Assembly (NCBI RefSeq): GCF_000204055.1
Contig: NW_006768773.1
Span: 1,147,879-1,211,878, forward strand
DNA length: 64,000 bases
DNA from: Melampsora larici-populina 98AG31
Lineage: Eukaryota > Basidiomycota > Pucciniomycetes > Pucciniales > Melampsoraceae
Reading direction: 5' to 3'
The notes under the pieces were generated by a model, which was not told the DNA's origin, searched no databases, and was given only the letters and a program-made list of their open reading frames with translations. Below, piece after piece: positions 46,850 to 59,149 of the stretch. The position numbers and the translations under genes are program-made. How positions within the stretch are numbered: position 1 is the stretch's first letter; each line of letters begins with the position of its first letter.

Positions 46850-49493
46850 GAATGAGGTGAAGTGGTCTGTCTGCAATGATGCCTTGGATCAAATGGGTTG
46901 ATGTGACTCCGTGCTTCAGAACTGGAAGGCGCACCACAATCGGCCCCGTTAATATTTTGCTACAGGGGTTGGTGTCATTTGGCTGGCCTGCAAAGCGCTC
47001 ACGGGCCGCCCACAGCCCAACCTTGTGTGCATGTGGTCATGAAAGGCAGAGACCGCCCGCTGGCTGGCGATGAGCGGTCTGCGTGCGCGTCCTGCGGCCG
47101 CCAGAGGACTCAACCAACGTCAGACCGAGCCGGGCCAAATTTGGACACGAAACACTCCCGTGGTGTAGCTTTTGTTCACATCAAAGTTGTGTACGTACAC
47201 ACTCTTTCATGTGATTTTGCACATGTTACATATGCCAAATCATATGTAACTTGACTCTTGAAACTGAGCCTTGAGTTGTAATTGCTGTTTTTTTAAGGTT
47301 TTTTATTATATTTGTCTCCCATTGGTCCACTGGTTTAGTAATCAGGGCTGACAGGAATAATACAAGAACACAAGGGCAATTATCACACTTGATTTGTCAA
47401 TCAAGCCATTTGCAACTTTCATCTAGGCCACTAAGGCAAATTTAGTTGTAAATTGATCTCCTAAGTGCCATGCAATTAGAAAAACAAGCTTGCTTGACAT
47501 TCTGAGTCAAATAAAACAATCAAAAATTGCTGGGCTCATACAAAACTTATAAACTTTGACAATCATGTTATCAGGTGAGTGTTCAGCTCCTAATATTTTG
47601 TATATTGTATTTTCTCAATTAAACCTGGATATCTTTCATGCACTCAGCCCAGATCAATTTGATAAACTTGAGGATGGCTTGGATATGTTGCAATACATCA
47701 GTGCTGTTGCACCAAGTCATATTCTCACTGTTGACCAACTTTTCAACCAAAAAATGAGACTCACAATACTCTGGCCGTACCTTCCACTGAAAAGATAGTA
47801 TAAGCTGAAAGTTAAACCAAAGAGGATGTCATTCCAGAACCTTTGCCAACTCATTGAGAAGCAGCATGAAGGCATGCTCAGCTCTATTGTATTACATGGA
47901 AGGCACCAATGATAATGTGGCTGGTGAGGTTGATGCTCCTCTGCATTGCCTGCAAAAAATTGTGGAAGGTGAGATTTTATTTTCTGCAAGGAAGCAGACA
48001 ACTGTAATAAACTTCTTCAAGCATAATTGTATGTAAATAGTGTTGTTCAGGCTGTTTGTAAACACAAATCATAAGAATTGAATAAAGGGAAATGGTGATA
48101 AGAAATCTGAGATCTATGTAAACACAATGAGAGAGGAAAACCTTTTCCTTTTGGTGTCCTTTTTCATACATGCATTTTTTATGCATTTAACGAGAGTTGT
48201 TGTGTAACTCATAATCCTCTAGATGCATAAGAAATCCCGCCACCAAAATGTAGGCATTTAGAGGGAGTTGAATATGGTTACTCTGAGATTGTGAGGATAT
48301 CCCAAAGAAAAACAGTGAAATTGCAGACTAGGTGAGAAACCCAAATGTTGCCCAAGACTAGCACAAGTTGGGCAGGAACCTCAAATACAAACAAAGATGC
48401 TGATCCTTGTCCAATTATTTCAATTGACATTTGTGAAACACCATATAATGGCGCTACAAAACCAGTGTGTGTTAAGTTGCCAATGTATTTGTTGTAATAA
48501 GCACAAAGCTTCTCTAGGATCCCAGGTGGATTCTATCATGTCTGATCCCTACACATTTTTGGTGGTCCATTCACCTTGGGATCTATTCAAAGGATATAGG
48601 GATTATGAATGCTCTTATGGGGTGGAGACTCAGATTTTCTCAGATCCTTAAACATATTCTTTTGATGTATGGATTGAAGGCATTTTTATTGCATAAAAAC
48701 CTCTTGGAAAGAGAGCTTGGACAACCCCTTCCCCCTGGTTGACATCCAATGATTCCTCAGATTCCTCTGCTAAACGGTATCCATGTAGGCAGTGCCACTT
48801 TTTGAAAAAGGGCCCTGTGGCCTATAGTGGCTAGTACCAAAGCCTTTCAACTCCCAGAAAGATCCCAAAAATACCCAAATCCAATGTCCTGACTCAAAAC
48901 TCAACATTTTCAGTATTTGAGAGCAGTTTCATGGGGTCCTCAGCCTGATCATCTGTAGTGTCAATGTATAAGTTTTCTCAAATATTTTCCTGAATTTCTT
49001 CATGGGTTCTTCAAATATTAACATTTTTTGCAGAGACAACCCAATCTCAATTTCAACAACAAAAAACTAACAACCACCTGCACAACTTATCAACTTATCA
49101 ACAAATTAAGATGAATTCCAATCATCTGATCACATGGTTTGCTATGTAGATTCTTCACAATCATATATCTTGACCTAAACAAGAAAACAAGCTGATATGT
49201 TGAGGGGGGGAAATGACCACCCATAATGATGTCCTTGAAGTTACCCCCAGAAAAGAAAAATCATGCATATTCAACACCTGAAAGTTACAATCTAAAGTCT
49301 AGGGTCTGATTCCAAGGACATCACCGCCCTTTTCACTACTGTAGAAAGAGTCAGTCCAGCTTGTCCCAACGCAGTGGCTCAAAATCAGGAAGTAAAATCT
49401 GGCAAAACACGTTTCAAGACAAAGTACGCCCCTGCGGCTAATGTTGTAAGCTTCCTTGCCACACAACTCCGCTGTAAATTTGGCAAAAGGAAG
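46850..49493. other. Outer-element 5' flank and repeat-derived spacer
   Basis: 46850-47252 holds the promoter side and the candidate right end of the outer transposon, including a GC-rich stretch (CGCGTCCTGCGGCCGCC). 47556-48036 contains two short plus-strand pieces (APSHILTVDQLFNQKM; SARKQTTVINFFKHNCM). The second resembles the QxTITxFF tail of pogo/Tigger-like transposases, so a decayed element is possible. 48040-49490 shows no supported gene. Confidence 0.35.
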
Positions 49494-49591
49494 CGCCCAA
49501 TGGGGGGCTCGAACCCCCGACAATTCGATCACATCCAATGCTGCGAAGACTTTGTAAAAGTCGAATGCTCTACCGACTGAGCTAACCGGGC
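49494..49591 (-). tRNA. tRNA-Lys (anticodon UUU) with a 25-nt intron
   Basis: The 73-nt mature form folds completely. The acceptor is GCCCGGT with ATTGGGC (two G-U pairs), the D-arm GCTC/GAGC, the anticodon stem TTCGA/TCGAA, and the T-arm GGGGG/CCCCC with TTCGAGC. The loop CTTTTAA places UUU as anticodon, decoding AAA. The intron (49554-49530) sits one base 3' of the anticodon, the standard position for nuclear tRNA introns. The discriminator base is G, as usual for eukaryotic tRNA-Lys, and CCA is not encoded. Confidence 0.96.
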
Positions 49592-51174
49592 TTGTGTTTG
49601 GTTCTCCGCTGTTGGTGATATACAGCACGTTATATGCGGCTCCTAGGGACAGCAGAGTGGTGGTGTTGAATGATTTGCAGAGCCAATGAAGTTAGTAACA
49701 TTTGTAAATCCTCAAAAAATCAAGTGTTTTGAGGCATGGGATCTGAAGAGAAATCCAGACCATGTGCACACCATTTGCTGTTCTACAACAACCATGATAA
49801 AGTCATATTATGTAAAAGCTTCCTGAAAAGTTCCCAATCAGTGTGACTTCTTAAGTCTGAGAAAATTCTCATCAAAATTGTTTCAGAGTATCCCTATCAT
49901 AGAGAATTGTATGAAAAGATGCTGGGTTGATAAATTTAGATCAATTCCACTTGGTGCTTTGAGTCTGACTCTAGACAGTCTTGGAGGCAACTATTGTCAC
50001 AAGTTTTTATTGAAATGTATCACGGGTCGCAACTCGCAACAGCTCATGAACCAGGTTCAACAGTAACAAACCATTTTTGAAATACAGAGCAATGTGGAGT
50101 TGTAACGGTCATGTACACATGGCACTCGACTATCCTGGGCAACAGCGCGCAAATAGTCACATGGACTAGCTTCTGAAACTGGTATGTCCCTGTGGATCAC
50201 CTACGACACAAATGGTGGCGAACCATACCCGATAATGATGAGTTTTCTTCTTGCAAGAGCCAGATAACCAGAGAAAGTCATGAATAAAAAAAGGAAATGA
50301 AAAGACAAGAAATAAATCCAGAAGACTACGTGGATTTGATGTGTGAAGAACTTTACAATTTTGTAGGAGTTTGATATCCAAGATGGAGAGGTAAAGAATC
50401 ATAACATAATTGCCCAATGAAACTTCAAAATGCACCACCACCTTTGACTAGAGCATTAAATTCAAAAGCAGAGTTGAAATATTGTCCCTTGAGTCACCAC
50501 CGCAGAGTTCCTAGCTTCCTAGCATATTCCAATCACCTTCCAGCCTTACTCTAACCCTCCCACCTTACTTTCACCTTTGCATCTTACTTTGACCTTCCCA
50601 TTTTACTTCCACTAAAATTATTCATTAACTCAAACTCTATCCTACCTACCTGCTTTCTTGGCATTATATGCTTTAATATTGATCCCTACAAGATCTATAT
50701 ATTTGCTTTCAACTCCACCTATCTTTTTGCAGACGTGATCTTTGCTTCTCTTTGAATAATTTGTTTATTCATTCAAAATGACATCGTCCATAGTCTTCAA
50801 CCTTTGTGGACATGCAAGTGTAAGCTAGACCAACAATAACGGTTCTGGGAGGGAAAGTGTTTAAAGGTGAACTTGGCAAAAGTGGAAAAAATTTGTGCGG
50901 GTCACCTATTGCGGGCACGCCCGCCTGTTTTCTAGCAAGACCATAAGTTCACAACAAACCCCAATAACATCCTCATGAAGAAAACAGAAACCAATTAGGA
51001 AGAAAAAAAAGATAGAAATACTCAGATCTGGACCTTCATTGCAGCTGAACCAACCTAAGCTCTGTTATATGGGTGATTGCAATTATGACACCTTAAATTT
51101 CATATTTTCATTTTCTAGAGCTTGTAGTTTTGCGCTTAGTACTTTTTTAGTTGAAGCGTTGAATAGCTCAGGAT
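49592..51174. other. Intergenic stretch with a duplicated effector fragment
   Basis: Apart from the fragment at 50431-50515, no gene is supported. A TATA-like TATATATTT at about 50696 and a pyrimidine-rich leader precede ATG 50779 (MTSSIVFNLCGHAS), but the frame stops after 16 codons; this may be a truncated gene start. Confidence 0.35.
50431..50515 (-). pseudogene. 3' fragment of a duplicate of the cysteine-rich secreted protein gene
   Basis: TGCACCACCACCTTTGACTA…GAGTTCCTAGC here matches the last coding bases of the secreted-protein gene at 54501-54580 with scattered differences, including AGAGTTGAAATATTGTCC. The downstream (3' UTR-side) sequence at 50210-50430 also shows patchy likeness to 54250-54490. 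Only the C-terminal codons survive; upstream sequence is unrelated. Confidence 0.65.
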
Positions 51175-53295
51175 CTACATTTTACTTTGATCAGACTCGA
51201 ATCTCTCTTGACGCTTCAAACTTTGTGTCAACTCACGTATTCTGAACGCTATTGTATCAAGGTCGTCCAAAGGGGTCTGAACCAATTGCTGTTGAGAACC
51301 AATGCGAATCCAGACTTCTGCCACATGGAGATCAATTTCATCATGATACATTTTTTCAAACAAAATAGGCCTCAAGTCTGGTTGAAGTACAAACTTTGCG
51401 TTGAGCAGATGAAGTAATTCTTCTTTTTCATTCATGCTAAGCGAGTCGGATTTGATTTCATCTAAGAGTGTTAAAACCAAGCCATTGCTTGATGATACAT
51501 TATCCTCTAAGAGGTCTATGACAATTACGTATGCCTTTTTACCCTTTTTGAGGTGTTTGTCTTTTTCGTCCAAAAACAATTTAATCGCTTCTTGTGCTTT
51601 TGGCTTGAAAAAATTTGTATAGAACTGATCCACGTCTAGCCACTCGTAAATATATTCTTTGTAGATAGGCATTTTCCATAAATGGCATACAACAGCAATA
51701 GCATAATTTGTTTCTTTGTTAGTCAGCGTGTTTCCAATAATCAGGCCTGCAAGCTCTGATATGAACTTTTGAACGGTTTCTCCATCTATAGCAAGCCAGC
51801 TGCCCAACAAGAACCTCAATATCATAACATGAATTCCTTGGGGATGATCACTCAAAAGGCCTTCTTTTATACACTCTTCATGGCGTGACATGAAAGAGGC
51901 ACGGGCAAAGCATTCTCTAATACCTGTCAAAGTTTTCAAGTTAGATAACATCAGGTTCCAGACAAGAATAATACTTACTAAAGCCAATCTCCTTATGCGA
52001 CATGGTAGATGGGGGTAACATCTTGGCTTCCACAGCTTCTTCATGGTCTAAAGTGTATCAAAATGATTTCAGTTTCACAAGAAGATTCCAGTCCTCAGTA
52101 TCTCATACGAACCACGTGTGAAGAAGAGCTCTAAAGCAGTCTGAAAGCTTAAGGCATGATGGCTGAATTCAGTCTCAAGGGTCCCTGAGCCTAGTGGAAA
52201 ATGGTTCTTGTAATATTGGATGATGCCTATAGCCCGAAGTCTATTCAGATACACTAACTTCTTGTCTTTGAGGACTTCACAAAATAATCCCAAGGAATCG
52301 ATGATAGCTTTTTTATGCCGCATGAACTTGGTTGAATAAAGTATTGAACCTCTTTCGAACCCATTCAGGTGAAGGTGTTCCACTGCAATCAATGAGTTTG
52401 ACATATTTTCATCGGGTGTTTCACGCATGACAGTACTCATGTTTTGCATGAACTTCTTATAGGGTCTTAATGGACCTGAACGCTCTCCTAGATATGTAGA
52501 CCAGGATTTCTTTTTCCTGAAACACCTTTGCGAAAAAAATTGATGTAGATTATTGGTGTTTGTTATCATTGTCTTGAAGATTTCATGAGTTTCTTTTAAA
52601 TCATCTTCAATCATTTAAATATGAATATCAGTTTTGATGATGAGAAAAACAGATGAAAAAAATCAAAAAAGAGACAAACCTGGTAGATCTTCGTAGTAGG
52701 TCGATATGTTTAGATACTCTTTCACAGAGCTTGGGATATTTCTCACATCGATTCCTTTGGAGGGCCTTAACAGCTTTGGATGCTCTACACTGGAGGTCAA
52801 GAATTTTGGCACTTCCTCTGAAGTTGAAGTCTGGTCTGATATTGGTATAGTTAGAAAATCTCTGAAATTCTTTGGACCTTGTCTATTCTCCTTGTTAGAT
52901 GGGTTTGAATGCACTACTCGTGAGGTTGATGGATCTTGAACATTCCCAGAAATCTCCTCTTCAGTTCCTATCTCTGAAACCTCTTTTAAAACATTCTTCT
53001 TTTTCAATGAATTTGACTGCACTACACTTGAAAATGGTGGCTCTGATACATCCTCTGAAACCTTCTCTTGAGGTGGTAATTTTGAAATCCATGACCCATC
53101 TTTCAGTTTTAATGATGTTGACTTCTGCAGGCTAGAGGGGAAGGTACTTTGAAACTCCTCTGATATCTTTTCTTGAGTTGTTAAATCCAAGATATCATCT
53201 GCGTGTTGAAGTTCCAACGGATTTGACTGTGCTAGCCCAAAATTTATGCAAAGACTCGAGGCCAAGAATGAATACGGTATGTAGGATTTTAACAT
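51175..53295 (-). CDS. 641-aa predicted secreted protein of unknown function
   Basis: Exons (minus) 53295-52680, 52604-52113, 52047-51979 and 51923-51175 join in phase with no stops. The N-terminus MLKSYIPYSFLASSLCINFG is a good signal peptide with likely cleavage after LAQS. Residues 23-200 are low-complexity, Ser/Lys/Glu-rich, with a repeated pattern of EEISG/EKVSE and SVVQSN/RVVHSN/SSVEHP. From about residue 205 the protein is helical and conserved-looking, with RECFARASFMSRHEECIKEG and FISELAGLIIGNTLTNKE. It ends in a coiled-coil-like tail (AFRIRELTQSLKRQERFE). No enzyme motif is seen. From memory, large secreted families of this layout occur in rust secretomes; a host-interaction role is an inference. 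Confidence 0.75.
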
Positions 53296-54494
53296 GACTT
53301 TCCCGACTTCCTGAGGAAAGTGCTTTTTCCTGTCAGACTCTTCTGTAAAGATTTACGCCACTTGCCCATCGATGCAGTGAACACTTATAAGTTATACGTA
53401 TGATGATAGGCAAACCTTGGCTTATCAATAGAACGAGAGATGTGACACGTCTTCAAGGCTCAAACCTAGCCTACAAATCATCTGTTTGACTCACTGAAAG
53501 TTCAGCAAAAATGATCTGACGTGTCACCTTATCAATCTCATTGTTGCAACTGATATGAATCATGAGACTATCACCGTGCCTGCGGATAGGGCTCCCGATG
53601 TCCAATGATTTCACCTCACTTTGTTTCGAACTGCTCACAGAGGCCTAGATGCCAGCAGTTCTGGACCTCATGAGCTTGAAGCTCCTTAAGATCAGATTCA
53701 TCAGCATGCTCAGCCTGAACATCCATTAAGGTTTTCCCTTTCAAGTTACTTGAGTATCAAATCCTTCCTGAATCCTATCTTGTACTTTCTCCGAATTTTC
53801 AACTTCCTACAAACAAATCATCAATCAAAACCTCAAAGCATAGAGAAGGCTAAGCTCTCAATCAAAAAACAGGACTCTTGAATGTTTTATTGTCGATTGG
53901 AGCCCTTCAAGAATCTATTTTCTTGACTCTCCTTATGTAATAAGAAATTAACCTCATATCAATAGGACCCATCGGATGAGCACGATCCGGTCGATTTAAG
54001 ACATTGATTGATAACATTGGCCCGTTACTAGTGTTGTCACAAGCTTACCACTGTGAAGCTCGGGTTATAAAATCAGAACAACTCATGGTATACAAAGACT
54101 TAGATCACTATTTGAAAAACACAACATGCGTCTTTTCAAAGTGATGTACACATGTGACTCTACTCTCATATATATAAGGGAAAAGCGTGAAATATGTCAC
54201 ATTCACCGAATGACAAATTTGTTTTGTATGGTGATATGAGTGACTCACGAGTCAGATGTTAATAAATCGTACCCGATACAAAGATAAATTTCATCATGAA
54301 ATATCCATAAAGAACCAAAGAAAAAGAGAAGTGAAAAAGAAATAAAAATACAAAAAAAAGAAAATTTAAAAGGCCAGATGAATGTGAAGGGTGAAAAGCT
54401 TCTCAAGTATGTATATATAGGCGGGGTTTGAAAATCAAGATCCATAGGGTTAAAGCGAACCTACAATTGAAAAGACTTCAAATTCAGTAGGACT
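53296..54494. other. Intergenic spacer with the promoter of the 641-aa gene
   Basis: 53296-53600 probably holds the promoter of the minus-strand secreted-protein gene. 54240-54490 is the 3' flank of the next gene, A-rich on the plus strand. No frame, RNA or repeat is convincing. Confidence 0.35.
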
Positions 54495-55354
54495 TTAACA
54501 TGCACCACCACCTTTGACTAAAGCATTGAAATTAGCAGCAGAATTGAAATATTGTCCAATAACCACTCCAGAGTTCCTAGCAATACATGAATCTACAATT
54601 CTTTGTGCCATATCTCCAAGTTCAGCACAAATTCTAGTAACAGGATAATTATTCTAGATATTTTTAAGAAACAAAGAATTAAGAAGATCAGATTGGTAAA
54701 ATGAATTGAAGAAGAAGTTTAATAGAATTCTAAAAATCAATCAAAACTAAACTCACATCATTACAAAACGTCACGTAAGATCCATGATTGCAACCTAAAC
54801 GAGTACAAACTCTTGGACCAGCTGCAGCGGTACATTGAGAGCTACCCATACCTTTTAATTTACTTATAACAGCTTTAAGATCCCTGTAAGTAGCCATATC
54901 ACCTCCTGGGTTACAAATAATCTGTATTGAAAGTTGGTTTTTTGTTACGTTTCAATCAGTGAAGATCCAATAAATCTTTGGTTTTAGAAAAATAATATTT
55001 CTAAAAGACTTACGTTATCTCTTTTTTCTAGTTGATGTTTTGGAACATAACTATCTTTCTTCTTTTCAAATTTCTCTTGCGCATAATCAGGATTGATACT
55101 GAGGATTTTCTCATAGATTGAATCTATGGTTCCATTGAAGGTATGAATTTCACCTCCTGGAATCACTTCTCCCTTCCAGACTAAATCAGCAGTTTTGTAA
55201 TCTGGCAATGAGGTAGGATTTCCAGAAACCTAAAAGAAATGTCTAATGCTCAGTTTTAATCGAACTCGAGATTCAGATCCTCGATACGATCATACTTGAA
55301 GTCACTCACAAACGATAAGATCACAGAAGCAAATACCAAGGCAAAGGAGTTCAT
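54495..55354 (-). CDS. 194-aa cysteine-rich secreted protein, candidate effector
   Basis: Exons (minus) 55354-55310, 55229-55014, 54921-54757 and 54653-54495, all phase 0. A signal peptide (MNSFALVFASVILSFVSG) is followed by a region of about 65 residues with one N-glycosylation sequon (NGT). That ends in a Lys-Arg dibasic site (HQLEKRDN), which Kex2-type proteases cleave. The mature C-terminal domain of about 108 residues has eight cysteines, enough for four disulfides, and finishes GQYFNSAANFNALVKGGGAC. Exon borders match the domain borders: the Kex2 site ends exon 2. A partial duplicate lies 4 kb away. No named family is recognised. Secretion and disulfides are read from sequence; an effector role is inferred. 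Confidence 0.8.
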
Positions 55355-57006
55355 CTTGATTTAATTTTTATGATTATGAAAGAAATTCAAATCTGTTGAA
55401 AGATCAAGAAATTTGTCAAGATTAACGATTTGATTGTGAAATTGAGTAAGCTGCTTGAAGAATGAAGTTGAAGATTTGAGTCAATCAAGCTGACTCTTTT
55501 ATACTTTTCTTGTTCCCACTAGATCATTCATCATTCATCTTGATGTTTTCTAGATTTAGAAATTTCTCTACTCTGAACATTTTGGAATCAGGTATCTTTA
55601 CAAATGATCTTACAGCTAAACCACAGCGTTCCAATTAGTTCCTGCTGTGTTGAATTAATTCACATTGATATCGAAGTACAACTCAGGCGACATGAAGTGA
55701 GTCCTGATGGCTCATATTTTTCTGGCTAAGCCTAACGCGTTCATTGAGGAGAAGGTCAACATACTTGTGATAATCTTTTGCCGTTTGGCTAAGGAGAAAG
55801 TCACTAGTCCATATACATTGCATATCTCATAATTCTATGAGCATCTCGCTTAAATGGACGCGCCTATCTTTGGCTATCTTGACCAAAAACCAAGAACCAT
55901 GTGTGATTTCTGTTTGTACCAACTTATCGCAAGATGTGGACATCCGTCATGAGGGGGCGGGGTCTTTCAAGCCTTTCTGTGGGATCTTCACCTACTTCCG
56001 CAACTACGAAAAGATATGTTCAAAGACGTAAGCGATGACCCAAATCGTTCCTTTATGGAAACAGACGCTAGTCCCTCCCACACCAAATGGTTAGTTCCAA
56101 TCTGCATAGATTACAATTGCCAAGCTATGCAGTCATCCAACTCCCTAAGACTACCGAGAGATGATTGTACATACTGGGATGTACTAGAGATACGTGCTAG
56201 GAGGATGCAAGTTAATTTAGCAAACCGATTGGATGGATTAAAATTTAATGAGAGAGAAATTTCCTCGTTATCTCTCGGAATTCCAACGATTTGGTTATTT
56301 AGCGGAGTGGAAAGATGAAAACAATCTACTGATCTTGCAAGGGATTTCATGACGTACTGTTGGATTGGAATCAGACACAAACAATAAAGACAGTCAACAA
56401 GGTATCGATACTTACAACCTTCAAGTAAGGTACATAATAGTAAACATATTTCTAACAACGTAACTCCATTTGAGATCCTTTTCATCAGTGACTCGCAAGA
56501 ATAAAGGCTGTGAGTTACGAAGAATTGAGTAAACCTTTTGCAAAAAATTAAGAAAGAGCATTTCATAGATTGATTATGAAAATTGATTTTTAGTTTATGA
56601 TCATCAACTATGGATCATTTCCACTTTTTTAAATCCTCTTCTCACTATTCAAAAAGAAATATGAACCTACTTCAACTGAGAACAAGTATCAAAAATATGT
56701 CACATTATCTTGTACACCACTTTATCTATGAAATTTGTTTTCAAGCATTCTGATTGTACTGGTAATCTGTTTTTCTACTTTTCGAATTGGCTTTTGCAAC
56801 AAAAAAACCTTTCATGATATCCTTAATCGAGACAATATCTGGGAATTCAAGAATGTGTGTGTGATTGAAAACACATCACTTCAAAAATAATAAATCTTTT
56901 AAACACTTCAAAGCCCAATTCCATAACCCAAAAAACTCATATTTCACAAAAAAAAAACCAAAAAAAAACTCTAAAGTACTTTCAATCAATCATGAATCCA
57001 TTTTCT
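55355..57006. other. Intergenic spacer
   Basis: 55355-55560 is the promoter/leader side of the secreted-protein gene. A plus frame at 55837-56318 (two overlapping frames, DASPSHTKWLVPICIDYN) lacks introns, homology or a leader and is not called. The last 200 bases are the A/T-rich 3' flank of the synthetase gene. Confidence 0.35.
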
Positions 57007-58997
57007 TTAAACATTTTTCATTCCAATCGTTCTAGGAAACCCAATCACTTCTCTAACATTTTCAATTCCAGAAATCCAACAAACCAATCTATCCCAACCA
57101 ATCCCAAACCCAGCATGAGGATTAGTTCCAAACCTTCTTAAATCGAAATACCAATCCAATTTACCATCCATACCATCCATACCTTTCTCCTCAACATTTT
57201 CCCTTAACCTTTCTTCATTAAACTCTCTTAATGAACCTCCTACAAGTTCTCCAATCCCAGGTACGATCAAATCAAAACAAGCCACAGTTTGTTGATCCGA
57301 ATTCTTTAACATATAAAACGGTTTGATTCTTTTTGGATAATCGGTAATAAAGACAGGCGATTTAAAGTAAACACCTGCTAACCATTTCTCATGTTCAGAA
57401 CCTAATGAATCACCCCACTCTACTTTACTCAATCGATTTCCAACTACATCTTCTTCTTCTTCTTTAACACAATTAATTTATTCAATCACTTCACTATAAC
57501 TAATCCTAGGGCATCTTGTCTGAAGTTCTTCTTTAATCTTATCCGATTTCTTCTTTTCTAATCCTTGTGATTTCCAAACCGATTCTAATTCATCCGAAAC
57601 TTCTAAACCAATAAATTTAATTAACCTTTCAACTAATCTCATCATCTCTTCTAATTCTTCACAAAACGAAACTTCCACTTCTAACATCCAAAACTCAGCT
57701 AAATGTCGATTAGTTTGAGAACTTTCAGCTCTAAAACATGGTCCAAGTGTATAAACTCGACCTAATCCATGTGCAAAGGCTTCTAAATATAATTGACTAG
57801 AAACCGATAAATAAGCCGGTTGATTAAAAAACTCTAAATCATCAACGTTTTTCGAAACTTGAGTACTAGGTTGATCTGTTTGAATTCTAAAAACTTCACC
57901 TGCTCCTTCACAATCATTAAATGAAATCATCGGTGGATCAGTCTTAAAGAAATCCAACGAATTCAAATAGCTTGAAGCTTGATCTGACATCCTAGACCTT
58001 AACCTAAGTACCGAACTCATCAAACCGGTTCTAGTTCGAAGATGTAAATGTTGTCTCAAGAATCCTAAACTATGATCTTTCTTCTGTAAAGGATAAAGAT
58101 CAGCTGAACACTTTCCAACGACTTCGATTTCATCACATTTCAGTTCTTTTCCTTGTTGGATTCCTTTACTTTTAACTAATTTACCTATTACTTTGAGTGA
58201 TGAACCGGTTTGGATTCCATGGGATTGGTGGGGGTTTAAGATGATTTGTAAATGATTAGAACATGATCCATCTACCAGTTCAAGGAAACTGATTGATTTT
58301 TGGTTTCGAATCGATTTCACCCATCCTTGTACTTTAATGTTCCTACTTGAATCAGGTTCTTGTTGCAAAATCTTTGAAATCACTATTGGTAAATTCCATT
58401 CTGTTTCTTCCCTAGATTCGATCGAAAGTTCCTATTTAGATTCCATAAATGAATGTAAATCATCACAAAAGAATAATCAGTTTGAAAAAAAATGGTGGGG
58501 ATTTGGATGAATCATCATTTGGGTGTTTTTCAAAACTTACTTGTTCTGTAAGATCTAATACTTTTCCCAATAAAATCAAATCTTTAAACTCAGGTTGAAT
58601 TTTTCCATAAAACACAGACGTCGTCCAATTCTCAGTCCTTTAAATTCATCCATCAATGCCAAAAAAAAAAACATAATTTCATCAATTCAATAAACTCAAA
58701 ATTAAACTTGTATTTTTTTCAGAAATAAGTAAGAAATCAACAAACCCAAGTTGAATGAAATGAGAATGAATGAAGTTACCTTTGAATTTGATTTGCGATT
58801 TGAGAAAACGTTAATGATTTTCGATCTTTAGCTTGAATTAATTTCTACAGAAAAGATAATCCAATCATTAGTATCATTTCTTTTCCTTTTCTCCAATCTC
58901 CAAGTAAGAATGTGTAGAGTGAGTGACTTACATTGTAGGTTGAAGTATGAAGTGATCTGGTTCTGATTAGTTGTTTACCAAATCGATGAACTAACAT
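57007..58997 (-). CDS. SLM5: Mitochondrial asparaginyl-tRNA synthetase, with an in-frame TAA
   Basis: Exons (minus) 58997-58932, 58844-58780, 58637-58541 and 58431-57007 give 550 codons. The first exon (MLVHRFGKQLIRTRSLHTST) is an Arg-rich amphipathic mitochondrial presequence. An OB-fold anticodon-binding domain follows (IKVQGWVKSIRNQKSISFLE), then the class II catalytic core. Motif 2 is FRAESSQTNRHLAEFWMLEV, then VGGSLREFNEERL (Asn-type rather than Asp-type), and motif 3 is GFGIGWDRLVCWISG…IGFPR. The frame is complete except for TAA at 57480-57478 (codon 394), between SYSEVIE and INCVKEEE. That lies in the stretch of the conserved YSEAIELL helix, where Leu (TTA) would be expected. No GT-AG intron removes it in frame. 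A base-call error, heterozygosity or a true null are all possible. The enzyme charges mitochondrial tRNA-Asn. Confidence 0.88.
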
Positions 58998-59149
58998 GCT
59001 GAGCTAATCAAACCAAGTACATAGTTCAAAGTTACATTCCAAGTCAAGATATGTTGCTTAAGGTAGACTTAAGTTAAGTTGTACACTTAACCTGCTTCTC
59101 ATTCCATTCACTCTCTCTCTGTTTCTCTTCAGTCTGATAATTCCACAAA
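58998..59149. promoter_or_regulatory. Bidirectional promoter region (152 bp)
   Basis: It separates the divergent starts of the synthetase (58997, minus) and the MYND gene (59150, plus). It contains a CACTCTCTCTCTGTTTCTC pyrimidine tract on the plus strand. Nothing else is resolved. Confidence 0.5.

Larger units (their letters stand above)
18325..47252. mobile_element. Outer Plavaka-type transposon, disrupted (boundaries tentative)
   Basis: The candidate ends share GTTACATA (18328 and, inverted, about 47243-47250), a nearby CACCACGG and GC-rich subterminal tracts with GGTTGGGC…CCACAG-like motifs. Inside lie the 526-aa gene (18859-20966, minus), a second open frame (22397-23177, plus) and a Plavaka-type transposase on the minus strand. 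The transposase is broken into 43365-46849 and 23768-24357 by the 19-kb element. Without that insertion the unit would be about 9.9 kb. The gene content supports one unit; the exact termini are inferred from weak repeats and no target duplication was secured. Confidence 0.4.

Noticed and set aside
49299..49628. 109-codon minus-strand open frame
   Set aside because: It runs straight through the tRNA-Lys gene on the same strand and has no family likeness.
55837..56318. Possible plus-strand gene
   Set aside because: Overlapping frames in two phases, no splice signals that join them, no leader and no recognisable motif.
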